Positions 50,738 to 64,000 of a stretch of 64,000 nucleotides of DNA are shown here, piece after piece. The first letter of the stretch is position 1. Each line of letters starts with the position of its first letter. A model generated the notes under the pieces. That model was not told the origin of the DNA. It did not search any database and was given only the letters and a program-made list of their open reading frames with translations. A program made the position numbers and the translations under genes. The DNA comes from Edolisoma coerulescens. Taxonomy: Eukaryota > Chordata > Aves > Passeriformes > Campephagidae. The DNA is taken from NCBI GenBank assembly GCA_013397115.1, contig VWZW01006279.1, positions 122,088-186,087 on the forward strand, given 5' to 3'.

Positions 50738-53700
50738 CTACCCCGCTCACATTTTTCAAAGCATATCCTTATTTTAATAAGGACTAAAATACAAACTGTA
50801 CACTGAAAACCAGCATCTGGAGGAGTCCCAGTCTTGATAAAGCTTACTTGGTATGAATGAAATTCATGTAATAACAATGTCAGTCTGATAAAAGTTGAAT
50901 TTATCTCTGTATTCCATGAATAAGGAAATATATACAGTCTCAATGAGAGACTGCTTGTGCTCCCTCAAGAAAGCTGAGGTATATATTTGTCAGTAGTGGT
51001 AAAACAGGAGATTGTTTTGCTTAAACCCGTGATTTCTAAGTAGAGATTCAATCCAGCTGTCAGTGGAATGACTGAAGAAAATGTCATTCACACCAATATT
51101 GATGATGTCTGCCCACGTGAAAACACAAGCACAACATGAGGTCAGTGCTTTCTCCAGCCCCACTCATGCAATCTCCCACACAAGTGAGTTCATGAATTTG
51201 TGTCTGACTTATACATGAAAGCTGTAATTTTGGATGTCTCAGTCAAGTTCTATGGTGAGTTCCAAAGGGAACAGCTTGAAACATTAAAACTTATCCCCAG
51301 CCTCTTTTTCCCCCCCATATTTTTTCTGACCTGTTATTTTTGAGAAAATGTAACAAATTAAAAAATAATAAAGCTCAAATAAGCCTGTTCTCTTCAAATT
51401 TGTGCTTCACACAATGTCAGAGGTGTCCTGAAAGGAAAATATCATTGATAATATGTGACGGCTTGGAATCAGATTTGAGAGATACATAATCTGTCAGTAA
51501 CCTCTGCCTGTAAATTCAAATTACAAATTCTGTATTTATTACACATGAACACACTATGTTTCCAGATTCTGCCTCCACAGACAAGGGATAACTTATGGGG
51601 TCCATAGGTCATTTGGTATTTTATATTAGACTCCAACTATATATAACTATTTTCAATAATACATTCACTGGGTCAGCGATCAATTATTTTTTTTTAGGGT
51701 TTTTATTTTTACAAAGTGAAATAAAATATGGGAGAGGATAAGGAGAGGCCACGTCCTTGGTGATGACAGGAAAAGCCTGGAGAAAATCACCATATGCATA
51801 AAAAGAGGCAAATATTTACTAGATAAAATCCAGGCAGAGGAGAAATTACTACCTAAAGGCTGCAGCCGGTTGTCTCTACAGATTTAAAGGATCAGCTACC
51901 AAGACTGTAATTCTAAGAAAATCTCCTATTAATGGATAAAACTCAACTGCACAATGTTTAGTACAGGCTGGGCAGTGAGAAATGAGATGTTCCTTAAGAA
52001 AAAGAAAAACTCTGGTTTCCATAACTGCAGGATGCTGAATTTGCTTCACTGGTGTGATACATAACCACATCTTGGTGGCAACTGGTAGCTCCCACCACCA
52101 GTTCATTTCATAGGTCACCAACTGGCCATCAGATTGTAATGACTTCTGGCTATTTCTAACTAGGATTTAAATCAGTGACCTGAAGTAAAGACACTCATCC
52201 TATTATGAGCCTCCTGAGCCATGTAAATTCCAGTGGAGCAGGTTTTTTTTTAAATTCTTCTTAAGCTTACTTCACACAGATATAAACGCTCACAAAAGAT
52301 CTGCGATGAAGAAGAGTCGGGCCTTAAACATTGATAGGGAGCCTCATTCCTCTTTTATTTACTGAAAACTCTAGAAACCTCTGGTTTGCATTATTCATTC
52401 ACTAAGCCACTTACGTCTGCGATGTGTGTGTGAGAGCAGCCTCAGCAATTTATCACCTTTAGTGATGGCTGAATATGCAGATTTTATATTCTAAGGCACC
52501 TATCAGAAACACCTGGATGCAGATATCAAAAAGACTGAGAGTATTTCATGTGGTGGTTTGTTTCATGCAGACACATTGTACTGAAAAGGTCAGTTTAAAA
52601 GCACTGGAATGACTTCTGGGAAATTTCCTTTGCTCTTAAATCATCTACCATTACATCAAATAACAGTCTATAAGGTGTGCACTTCCACTGGCACAGACAA
52701 TTAAAAACACAAAATAAAAAAGCAGTGGAACCCAATTTCTCCCATCTTCATGGAAAAACAGAAGCTGAAAGTTCCACTCCAGGAAAAATGTTTTCTGCTA
52801 ATTCAGAATATGAATTGCAGGGAAAACACAGGATTTGGGAAAAAAAAAAAAAAAAGCTTTTTTAGACAGCTACACACATAAAGTTTAGTTCATTATATTT
52901 AAACACATAAAATGAACAAATATCTGTGAAAAATTGAAATTCATGGAAATCATATTGATAACTAACCACAACCAGAGGCTGCAGAGTCATTATTAACCTA
53001 CTGATGCTTAGCTTCCAGCCACCATATGATCACCAGACTATCTTTTTTAATCTATTTTAGTTAGAAAACATCTAGTTACATTGTTCATTTCCTGCATTTC
53101 TTTCTGAAAATAACATAAATATTATATTTATATAAAAAGTAAAAATCAAGTTATTATTCTAGTAAAGAATTCCAAGAAAAATAAAAATTCTGAAGTTAAA
53201 ATCAGTGTGAAAGGAGATACTTTCCTTGTTCTATTATCAAGGAAAGAATGTTCTAGAGTCATAACATTTTTAAATATTTAACATTTTAAAATATTCTTGA
53301 TTTTGAGCTATAAATAAATATGAATATCTGAAGAAGGAAATGTCCCTTGAAGTGACCACAGACAACATGGCTTTCTAGAAACAGGAAACATTTTACACCA
53401 TGAGACTAAACACCCAGTTAGATGACAGATAGCAAATCAACTGTAGACAAATTAGATTCTTAGCCAGGCCTGTGCTGATATCTGTATATGAAACATTGTA
53501 TACACAAACACATCCCCCAAACAGAAATTATTTTGTAAGAAAATTATCAGAACTTGCAAGGCAGAGAAGCATTCAGATGTAACTGCAGCCCAAACAACTC
53601 AAACTTCTTAAATTATCTCCAAAATCAGAAACAGAACTGCTGTGAGGGGACAAAAGAGTAGCATGAAGCCATGTGATTCATTTGCCTTGGGCAATTCTCT

Positions 53701-56700
53701 CCCATGGGGAAAAGCTGCTGGTACCATTTGGTGCCTAGAGGAGGGTACCTACCCTCTTGGAGAGGCATTCTGAGCACGAAGCAGAGAAATGGAATTTATT
53801 GATAAACCTCTGAAACCCATCGTGCTCACCACTTCTGGCAGCCAGGACTGATTATTCAAGACTTTCTGCATTAGAGAGGACTCACACACGACTTTCTTCA
53901 CTGTCCTCCCCATCACACAGTGCCCATTGGGAAGCCTGTGCAGACCTTTGCAGAAGGAAAACACCAGCTCATTCAACCCAGTGCTGCCCAGTGAGAACCT
54001 GGCTCTCTGCTCACACAGCCCACAGACACCCCGAGCCCACACGACTCCTTCACTCCTGGCAAAGGCAGGTGACCTTGCAGAAGGAGGGACAGAGATGGCC
54101 AGTCACAGGATGTGAACACTGGTACACTGATGCTGCAGGATGTCCCCAACCTGCAGGCTGGTCCTGGCACTGCTACCTACCAGTGTGGTCACCATTCAGC
54201 TTAATTCTGTGCATGGGTGCACAGAGCTGATCAGCCAGCAGAAACTGGGTGTTAGTGCAGGATAACATCCTGCAATATGTTATAACACTTCACTGTATTT
54301 GTTTTCTGAAAGGTAATGACAAGGATTCTTGGAGTCATGGGATTGTGACTTGCTCCTGTCTGGAAGAGGCACAACCACCTACATTGGTGGCTTAAATTGT
54401 GCAATAGGAGCTATTAAAAAGAAAAAAAAAAAAAAAAATCAAGATTTCCCTTTCTGAACCCTCCTGCACTTCCTAGCTTAAGTTAGATAACATCACCATC
54501 TTCCCTGCTGAATCACACAGCCCCAGCTGGAATTGTCACGTGGTTTATACCACATCCTGCAGGTCCTCCAGGAGGTTCTTCTTATACTAAATTATTCCTC
54601 AGTTTTCCAATCACTGGTGAAGAGAATTGTCTCAGCTTTTACTGACAAAAAATACCTTTAAAGTCAGAGCATATATGTATAAACAAGCCCTGCTGAACAA
54701 AGTAGACAAGTTCAGAAGTAGAAGAGAATTATTTTGGAAGGGGTATGCCTGACTAGAAAGTTACTTCTGGTCCCACTATGGGCATAATCCAAAGGAGATT
54801 TAAAGCACTGGTGCCTTTTCTGCTTGAGTTCAGTGCACGTTGCATCAAATTTCATAAAATACCACTTTGGGTGTTCTCTTTAGAAAAGTATGAAATACTA
54901 AAACCAACCAGAAACACCAAGGCGTATCTTCACAATTCTAGGCTGCATTGTGGATGATAAGGTGAAGCTAGCTAATTAACATGTGAGCCAATTTTCATTT
55001 TCTCATATCTCGTGCTGCTATTTAAGTGATTTTTGGGTCTCATGGTGTTTCAGCTGAAGTGCAGAATAGAACAAGTAGAGCACAAAAGGCCTTTAGCTGT
55101 GCAGGAAAGACAAGGTAGAGCTGCAATGGGGATCACTTCTTGCTCCTCCTGAGCCTGCACAGCCTTTGTCAGGCAAAGCCGTTTGCCCACAGGAGTGGGG
55201 GATTAGGATATTTATTCATAATTTATGGCATTTTGAAAAGCTGCTGTCAACTCAAACCCAGCTTCAAGCCAGCATAAGATGACAGGGATAGAACACAAAA
55301 CTTCATTGCCGTGTGAGTTTTCTCTGGTCTCTCTCCACTCTTGCCTTTGCTATCAAATCCAGAATGTTCAGTTTGGGTTTGGGTGTGTTTGAGAAATTTG
55401 CATTGTTTCACTTACTCAACGAGACTTCTATAGCAGAACTAAAAGTACTCTCTTTTCCTTCTTAATTAAGGACAACATTGTTTTGTTTACTTTTCATTAT
55501 AACCTATTTAAATAGTTCAAACCCCTTTATTTTTGGAATGCAATTTCTAGGATGCCCTTATATTCCACTGAACAATAACAAGAAGTATTTGATCAGAGTA
55601 AGTAATTTCTGTGATAGCATCAGAGGTAACACATTACTCAATTCAACACTTATTACTATAAATAATGTATTAATCCCTCCTTTAATCTGAATGGCTACTT
55701 TATTAAAAAATTCTTTGCACAAAGGATGAAATTAAATCTAATCTCTGATATGACATCCAGTAAAATGGACAAGGCCTAAAGCAACTTATATCCTCTTTCA
55801 TCTCCCATGTTATTATATATGGCAGGAAACCTTAGAGAACTATTTATCAGCTGTTAATCAAAACTCAACCTACAAGCACGGCACTCTCAGAATTTTAAAC
55901 ATTTCCTAACACTTATTTGTGTACACATTAAAGGAATTTATATTCCACCTGTGCAGAAGATCTTGTGAGATTCTATCACTATAACTCATACCCATTGGAT
56001 ATGGTAATTTGTTGCAGAGAAATATTTAGGAACAACTTTGAACTAAAGAAAGTGAGAGGAAAAAGAAACACTGTTAGTGAGAGCTCCGAGGTGTTGCACA
56101 TAAAGGTATGCAGGGCTGGAGAGAAATCAAGATCTTGAGCAAAAAGGCAAGAAATTTCCAAGAGTAGCTACTTGAGGATCAGAGGAAAGGGATGTTTTGA
56201 AGTTAAGAGGACTATATTTATTCCTCTACGAAGTATTAAAAAAAAAAAGTAACCATCCTCATATTCGATAGACTCAGTCATTGCTATGACACATAAGGGC
56301 ATCTCATTAACATCATTTTCATCACCATATAAAGTGTAATTTTGTCTTGTTTTCTTAGGTTGTTTTCTATGTGTCTCTTTTTACATTTGCTACATGTTTG
56401 AGATTGAATGCTCAGACATTATGTGCCCTGTCTTTTCAGAGACAAGGCACTACTGAACACTTGGAACCACAATGACAGAAATGCTAACATAAATATGTGA
56501 GATGAGTAGCTTGTTCTGCAAGGGCTGAATTAATAGTCCATTAATTTCAATTAGCACAGTTGGCTGTTTTAAGTGCTTAGTGCCTTTAAACCTGAGAAAC
56601 ATTATGAGCATGGATGGCCAGATAAGACTCAGATTAGACAGGACTTAATTAGCAGTTTGTTATATTTTCAAGGTTTGACTGTCACATCAAAAATTTTAAT

Positions 56701-59700
56701 AGGAAAAAAGTTAGACTTACTTAAGCAGAAACCAAGAGTAAGAGGTTAAATCTTTTATTTTAAAAAAAAAAAGTTTCTGGAAATTTGTTACCTTATTCCT
56801 GCCTAAAACTACCTTGGTCAAGCAGTTTAAGAGGACCAAGAGATTTCAGAAGGGTAATTTTAGGGAAAGCTTCAACCAGCTAAGTTTGTCCTTTTATAAT
56901 TCAGAGCATCCACTTTGTATACATCTTCTGTGTTTTGGAATATATTTAGGGCACCTTTGCTGTGTTCAGTTTTATCACATGTGAAAATGAGGGTGACACT
57001 GAGGGTCACACAAACCTTCCAAATAGTTTCACTGGAAGTTTCCTACAGCCAGAGTAGCTTCACTACCTGAGGGAACAGACAGTTATTAACCAGTCCACAC
57101 TCACAAGGAATCTTTTGTCATCAGGATGAAAGGTTAAAAAAAGATTTTTTTTTTTACTAACTAGTTTGTAAAATCAATATGCTCAAGATACCACAGTTAG
57201 CAAAGGAAAAACTGTGTCTTCCTCATTATTCTATACACAAAAGAACGTTAAAGACACTGTACATGTATTTAAATCTAAAAAAAATGAAGTATCACAAAAC
57301 TTGGCTGCATTTTTTGCTGATTGATAAGTATAAATGCCTTGTTCAGTGTCAAAAAATTTAATAACTTACACTTCCCAGCACAACAAATCAAGAACCTTCT
57401 CCAATAACCAGGTCTTCCAGGAAAGCACAAGATACTCAAACTAAACAACAGGGATTAAAAGTAGAGGGGTCCCTTTTTTCCTGCTCTATCAGGCTAAAAC
57501 ACATTACAAGACACTGAAATCTGTCTCTAAAATATTGGAAGACACAGTGACAGTTCAGCTCACCAGCCACAGAATTTCCAGCCAATCTAACAGCCAGTTA
57601 GGACACACTCTGCAGAAGCATGTTGGCATTAAACTCCACGATGATGAGGGGGTAGAAATAAGCCACTTTTTCAGAACCACTGTTACAAGCTGCCTCCAAG
57701 CAAGCTCTGAACAGAATTCTTTGTCCCTGTCCTGGAGGCTCAAGATGGCTGGTGACCTTACCTCTCCACTGGCACCTTGGCTGGAAAAGTCACCATGGAC
57801 CTTGCAGGAGTTCTTGCCCTTGGTGGTTTACTCCTCTCTTTCCTGGCACAGACCTCAGCTTCAACACAGCATCTCTGCCCCCTTAAAGAGGTGCGTGAAG
57901 GTTTTAGAAATGCAGCCCTTCCTGGCTGGGTAACACTGCAACTAATGCCCTGCTAAAATAACTTATCAGAGCTACAAGTCTGAAGTCCACAGCAGATATA
58001 GACCTTGTTTTTTAACAGGAACACATCCTAACAAAACTACTTTTTCGCTACCCAGCATATTCTAACATCCCCCTTCCCCTCCAGATTTTATGTATTTTTA
58101 ATGAAAGTCTAATTACCATCCAAATACAGTTTGAATGAATGCACGAGGAAAAATAAACATAATTTAGAAAGTCAGAAAATATTCATTAATAATTTTTCTA
58201 GCATGATAAAAGTGTATAAATTAAGAATCTGTGTAAATATATGTTAAACTACTTAAATATATGCAGACGTAATATGTACTTAAGCCTAATGGTTAGCAAA
58301 AGGAAATGCTGAATTACAACAGCCAATGAGAATCAGCCCTTATTTAGAAAAATACTTAGGAAGCACAAATGCAAAACAAGATGAAAATCAATTATTTAAA
58401 TCAAGGTTTCCAACTTGACAATTTAAATCATGATTAAAATTGGCAATTTAAATGACTTTGATGTAAATCTATCCCCTTGATGTGAAACCAGCCCATTTTG
58501 TTTGTCATCATTGTTGTTCTCAGAGCCCCTGATGAAAAATTATTTGTAAATGTGCACATGTGGATATTTCCTTGAGTACACTTTGCTCTACAAGTTTATA
58601 ATTCATTTATGACAAGAAGAGTATTAACTACACTTTAGCATACCAATGGCACAACTCTATTTACCAAGAAATAATATTAAACGGGAATTTTATATTTTAA
58701 GTAATAATATTTCCCATTCCTGCAAAATATTCCCATATTTCGTAACATTACAGGAAAATTTACAGTTAACTGAGTTTCAGATCACCAACAGACCTGCCAG
58801 TAAAAAGCAGAGCCACAAAAGCTTTAGATCTGCCATTTAGCATCCAACATCCTTCAGAGGAGGCTACAAAAACCATATCTAATCTGTAAGGCCATAGGAC
58901 ACCAGATCCTCTCTTGCGTGCCAGAGTCACTCAGAGTAGCACAAGCACAACTCTCAAATGCTTCCAAAACCCATTTCACAAGCTGGGGATGGCTATAGGC
59001 AAAAGGCTCTTTGGAGTTGCCTTTTTAACTTGCTTTCCTGAAGAGGAAAATGTCATACACTTGTCTTCATCCTTCCGTCCATCCACCCAGCCATAACTTT
59101 TATAGAGGGAAGCTGAGATCAAAAGACACTACATTTCTACAGATTTTGCACAGGGAGATGCCTAGGAGAAAGCATGGAGGTCCATCTTCAGCTTAATTGA
59201 GCTCATCAGGGCTGGGTGAGAATTCCAGGTAGGGCTGGCCAGAGGAATGAAACTAATGTGCTCCAGGCCCTGCCAGATAGGTTGTAGCAGGAGCTCTCCT
59301 AAGGTATGGATCTGTAGAAGCAAGGTTCCATTGGCTAACACAATGATTTGCTGATATCCTCGCCTCACAAGAAATTAAAGCCTATCCTTTTTCTCTAACA
59401 TTGCCTGTGGATACCCAGGTTGTATGCTCTACCAGAATTAAACCAAGATACAATTTTCTGTCTTCACTAGGCTCTTAAAGCCTTCCTCCTCCTCTTTCTC
59501 AATTGCTCCCTTAAAACACCAGTTTCTTTTTAGTCACCAGCAATACTTCTCCTTTAATATCCAGGCTATGCTTTAACAGTAATGTTTCTTTTCTAATATT
59601 TTCTTGAAGTTCACATCCCCATGGTCCTTGCTACTGCAGTAGGTTTTTCTCCTCTTCTTCCCATGCATCCAGACTTTCTGATTCAATGACCATTTTCATG

Positions 59701-62700
59701 GCCTGTGGGCTAGACCATGATAACCTGATTCATGTTCTTGGCCACGAGCCCTTTTCCACAAGTAAGTTTACGTTGGGGTCCTTTCCAACACCACCACATG
59801 CTTATCAACTATCTCATTGTTCCCGTGCAGCAGTGAAGAGCTGGACACATTCACCTCATGATCCCGACTTCTTAACTGTTTCTTTGTTATGCTTTGTATT
59901 TTCTCTTATCATGACAAACACTTTGGAAGAGGTCCCTCTTCGTGGGTGCAAATTGATATGTGCTCTCTTCCAAATCCCTCATTAATACCTGTCTTCATCT
60001 GTGACACCTACAAAAAATGAAAGAGCAGCTAACCCAGGCTGCTTCTGTAGTGAGATCAGTGCTGCCAAACCAAATGGCAATATTAGTTTGTTTTGTCCTA
60101 AGATCCATGCCTGCTTTTCTGTCCTACATTTAAATTACAAACAATCTAAAGTCGATCTTCTTGACCTGTGCTAATAGTGCATCAAGGACATGAGCTGCTG
60201 ATCTAGGATTAAGGGCTCCAACATAACAACAATAAAAATGCAGTAGAATAGGAGGAGACACTATGATTTCATTTCTACCTAAACCTGGAACAATTTGTTA
60301 ATGGAATTAGGAAGCTTCCTTTATGTAATTATCAGTGAGTACGTCAGTCAAAGTCTAACTCGTGGTGTCTATCTTTCACCGTGATAATACAGTGTTTCAG
60401 GACTACATGAAGTACACCATTTAGATAAGCTGAACTGGAATTTATGACTCTCCATTTGCAAACAGCTCCAGAGCACTAAGATGCATTTTCAATTCATGGT
60501 AAGAAAGCAAAGGACTCAGTCTGTAAGGCTTCATGCTAAAAGTGAGGAGAGCTCAACCAAAGAACATTTATACACTTTCTTTTCCCCCAAAGTTGATACA
60601 AGAGAGCAAAATTTTTAAAATACTCAGGATTCCTCCTTCTTATTTTTTTAATAAGAATGTACAGATGCATTCTTACTCTGCTCCTTTACCCTGCTTCCTA
60701 GAAACCTTCTAAATATATTAGTTTAAAAAAACCCAAAAAAACCCCAAATCACAAACAAACATTTACACCAATCCAAAGGAAAGCAGCCTAATAATTTTTT
60801 CCGAATGACGTCGAGTCTTGGAAAAAGTTTGCAGGAAGACCAGGAATTAATCTGAAGGTGCCTGTTTCCAACTGCCTGTTTTGTCCACTGTACCTCATTT
60901 CCCCACAGCTGGAACTATGCAAGTTCTTTCATTTGCAAATAACTGTGTTGTTGTCTTATTTACAAAAAATATGCCCCCTTCTTGAAAATTAAGCCTTAAA
61001 ACTATAAACAGTTAGAGGACATAAGTACTTACATGTAAACAGGAACTACCTCACATAATGATAAATTATTTTGCCTTTCTTGGTGGCCTGAGTAAGTCTG
61101 AATCTATGGCATCACAGTCACATCATATGCCACATTTCTGAATGACAGCAGTTTCTAGCAAAAAGTCTGATGAGCCTGAAGGCATCTGAACTTGCTTTCA
61201 TGGAAATAAACCAATCCAGTTTCTGGTGTTCAAATCTGGAGAACTGTCCAGACCCACCTTCAAACTGCCATTCCCTTTGCCAGTCACCGGGTCCCACCCT
61301 GTCCTCTCTTACTCACTGTCATCAGCCCAGCAGTCATTTTATGTCTGGCCAATGGACCCTCATTAGCAACCATCCCACTGTGGCAGGAATTATGGCTTCA
61401 GCAGTTCCAGGGGCCTGGAAAGATGTGGATATTTTCTTCACTTCTTTGAGAGGGACAGACCATGAGGTACATGCAGTCACAAACTTCAGGCAAGCTGCTA
61501 CAGCAAAGGGTCACTCTGTCCTGTTTTCTCTGACACATCAAGAATGTGACTGTTTGAAAGATGCAGTCAGACTTGAACTGAGCGTAAAGGTTTCGGTGAA
61601 CTGCACTGAGATCACACAGTCAGATCTCGTCTAGTTTCATAGCAATTTCACTTCTTCAAAACAGTCAACCTGAGCAAGCGCCTTTTAAATTATGCAGTTA
61701 GATACCAGCTGTTTTCATTTAGCTTTCAGAAACACAATCACAGTTTGTACCTAGATTTGTGCTATTTCTGAGTCAGTGTGCAGATACCCTCATCTGAGAG
61801 CCTTGGTCTAAGCTCAGGATGATAATGTAGCACGGGTACATCTTGGATACATCTTAAATTAGATTATTTTCATTCTACTGGAAATGCGATGTGCCTTTTG
61901 CAAAGGAAGGAGATAAATGCTTAAACATGAGAAAAACATGGCCTGGGAAGAAGGTAAGATGCAGTGTTCTGGGCCCACTATTATATTGCCCTTTGGTTCA
62001 AATAAAACTCACTTAGAAGGGAAGATGTGACAGGGACCATTTGGAGCTTCAGGATGTTCTTTGGCCAAGTAGGAGACTTAAGCTTTGTTTGCAATGGAGG
62101 AGCTATTACCGGGAGAGAAAGGATACTAGGAGTTAGTGTACTGGTAAGAAAAAAAAAAGGCATAGGAAGTGACTCAGACTAGTATAATCTGGTCAAAGGT
62201 GCTGTATTAGCCATGCTTTGAGCTATGCCTATCAAGGGGATTTAATTCAGTTGGTGTTCTATGGGTTGGTTACTATAGGTTCAGTGAATGCTGCTCCTTG
62301 CCTTGCTTTGTTTATGTACAATGCACAAAACAGAGCAGTTACTGACCAGGAAATTACTAAGACCTGAATAAGTCATCTTTTGTGCCATGGCACACCCATC
62401 TTGCAGACAACCACATACATTTTCCTCATGTTGGTGACAAAAATCCTACCTGATGCTTAGAGCTCATTTGAGGGCCCTGGAGAGAAGAGGTTCAAATGGC
62501 AGGAGGTGGATAATAATTTTTGAACTCTGGCATATTAAGATGATCACAACATGTGTAGACCCAGGAGGTCTCATTGTAATACCTTGTTAATGTCTTCAAA
62601 GCTTTTCAGAGACCTTTATGGAGTTATTCTACATGAAAAAATTAACTCTAATAGGTACATTCAGTAACTGGATCCAACATGCAGAATAAAAGAGCCCTTG

Positions 62701-64000
62701 GGAGGAGGGTTAAGCTCTAATCTGCTTCCACTTTGTTGTGGAAGCAGATGAGGCAGAGAAGGGGCCGGCCAGCGTGAAGCCTCTGCACTCACATGACTGA
62801 TCCTCTGTCACATATGATGTAAGTGTGTATATCACAACAGCTACCAGGGAGGCTGGGGAGGCCTCTGCCTCCATACTGTCCTTTCCACTCAGGCAGGCCA
62901 TTTCTGCTGGAAGCATAACACAGGAGCACAAAGCTTGCAAAGGTGTTCAGCACCGCTGACTCTCAGGGAACCCTACATTGGTGCTGGAAAAGAAAGGAAA
63001 TACAATGCTGTCTATGTATGCAATCACATCACACACTGCTTCACAAGGATGGGAAGGAAATGAAATGATACACAGGGGAGGCAGATCTGATTACTGGAAA
63101 TTATATATACACTCTTGAGGTGAACAGTCTTCATCTAATTTGCAGGTAAATTAATGATTAACAAAGAAGCATGATCTATTAAAAATAAATTTTAGTGACA
63201 GACATATGCAGCCTATTATGCTGATTTTTTCATTTAAATCTTCTAGTTCAATTCTTTTCTGTATCTCTGTGCACTATGAGATGAACTGATGGAGAAACAG
63301 CAGTTATAAAAATGAATGTCTTAGCAAAGATGAAAAGACAAAATTGTCACACTACAAGAACAAACCATATTATCTATACCAAATTTAAAACAGAAAATAG
63401 AAACTTCATTTTTTCACTCATCACACAAATGAATTCCCTCAGCACTACCACAATACGTTGCAGAGGCCACAAGCAGGAAGGGAATGCCATGGAGGACAGA
63501 ATAATTAATTAGTGGAGTGGGATTCACTGGTGACAATGACCATGTGTGGCTGTAGAAGTCCCTAATATGCTGACTACCAGGGTGAAGGCACAGCAGGTAA
63601 GGAGCAATTTTTCTTTGCCTTGTGTGCTGAAGCATGGTTACACCTGCCAGGAGCAGGGCTGGGGCCTCTCAGAGCAGCTTTAGCAGAGGATCTGGCAATG
63701 GTGGCGGAGCAGTAGGAGGGAATGACAGCTACAGCAATCTTGAGTCGGAGATTTCACAATGCTGTGGAAATACACCTCTTCATAGGCATCCACCACTCTG
63801 GCCCACATCCAAGAGATGATCCAGTGTTAGGTAATCCTACAGTCAGACACTGGTTGCGATTCCTAAAATCTGCTTTTCTTTTACATTGATCTTCATTAAA
63901 AAATCTTTTCAGTAAATCTGCTTTCTTTTTTACCTTTGCTAAAGGGCTACTACTTTTCTTTCCAAAGCAATTACACTAGAAATATGGTCTATCACAAAAA
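50738..64000. other. AT-rich intergenic-like stretch
   Basis: No recognised gene. Items seen are a GC-moderate block at 53740-54240 with a 97-codon minus-strand frame, three ATTTAAAT palindromes at 58394-58453, overlapping open frames on both strands at 57535-57933, a 154-codon plus-strand frame at 61170-61634, a 12-bp-stem hairpin at 62720-62749 and a Gly/Ser-rich short frame at 63634-63819. Homopolymer A runs lie near 52840-52855 and 54420-54438. None has enough support for a gene call. Confidence 0.4.
62720..62749. repeat. Perfect 12-bp inverted repeat, 6-base loop
   Basis: ATCTGCTTCCAC (62720-62731) and GTGGAAGCAGAT (62738-62749) are exact reverse complements separated by TTTGTT. A transcript of either strand could form a tight hairpin. 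Twelve base pairs is too short for a typical animal microRNA precursor, so I give it no function. Confidence 0.95.

Noticed and set aside
1..64000. tRNA, rRNA, CRISPR array, operon or phage features
   Set aside because: I saw no cloverleaf with internal promoter boxes, no conserved rRNA segments and no spaced direct repeats of CRISPR type; the sequence is eukaryotic in character.

Overview
The window looks like vertebrate nuclear DNA, most likely from a bird. There are no dense gene runs, no operons and no ribosome-binding-site logic; the sequence is mostly AT-rich, intron- or intergenic-like DNA. The best organism markers are a 5'-truncated CR1 LINE (about 1833-2312, minus strand) that still shows the CR1 ORF2 C-terminus and the CR1-type 3' end, and two pieces that match, from memory, avian ERV-type LTRs (about 4400-4885 plus; 49636-50737 minus). 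This is recognition of family patterns, not a database result.

Layout. 1-41 kb: AT-rich noncoding sequence with one CR1, one LTR fragment, a 57-bp GA microsatellite, a 34-base assembly gap (9226-9259), two small CpG-enriched patches (about 10.85-11.24 kb and 17.94-18.24 kb) and a perfect 38-bp palindrome at 31486-31523. 41.2-43.1 kb: the only strong CpG island, with an Sp1-type GC-box cluster. At least four good splice-donor-like sites read on the minus strand (exon ends at 43131, 42574, 42245 and 41404), against no comparable plus-strand donors that I found. One of them closes a plausible first coding exon (42679 down to 42574, 35 codons plus one base). The simplest model is the 5' end of a minus-strand gene whose first intron fills much of the left 41 kb, with upstream intergenic DNA to the right. 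I could not identify the gene, and I found no convincing downstream exon. 43.1-64 kb: AT-rich intergenic-like DNA holding one roughly full-length solo LTR, a short 34-bp tandem duplication beside an AATAAA, a 12-bp-stem hairpin and several unassigned open frames.

I do not see an undescribed multi-gene system here. The items most worth checking are the CpG island with its several minus-strand donors, the 38-bp palindrome with a POU-octamer-like centre, and the orphan CpG-rich patch near 11 kb. Almost all listed open reading frames look like chance, repeat or GC-island shadows.
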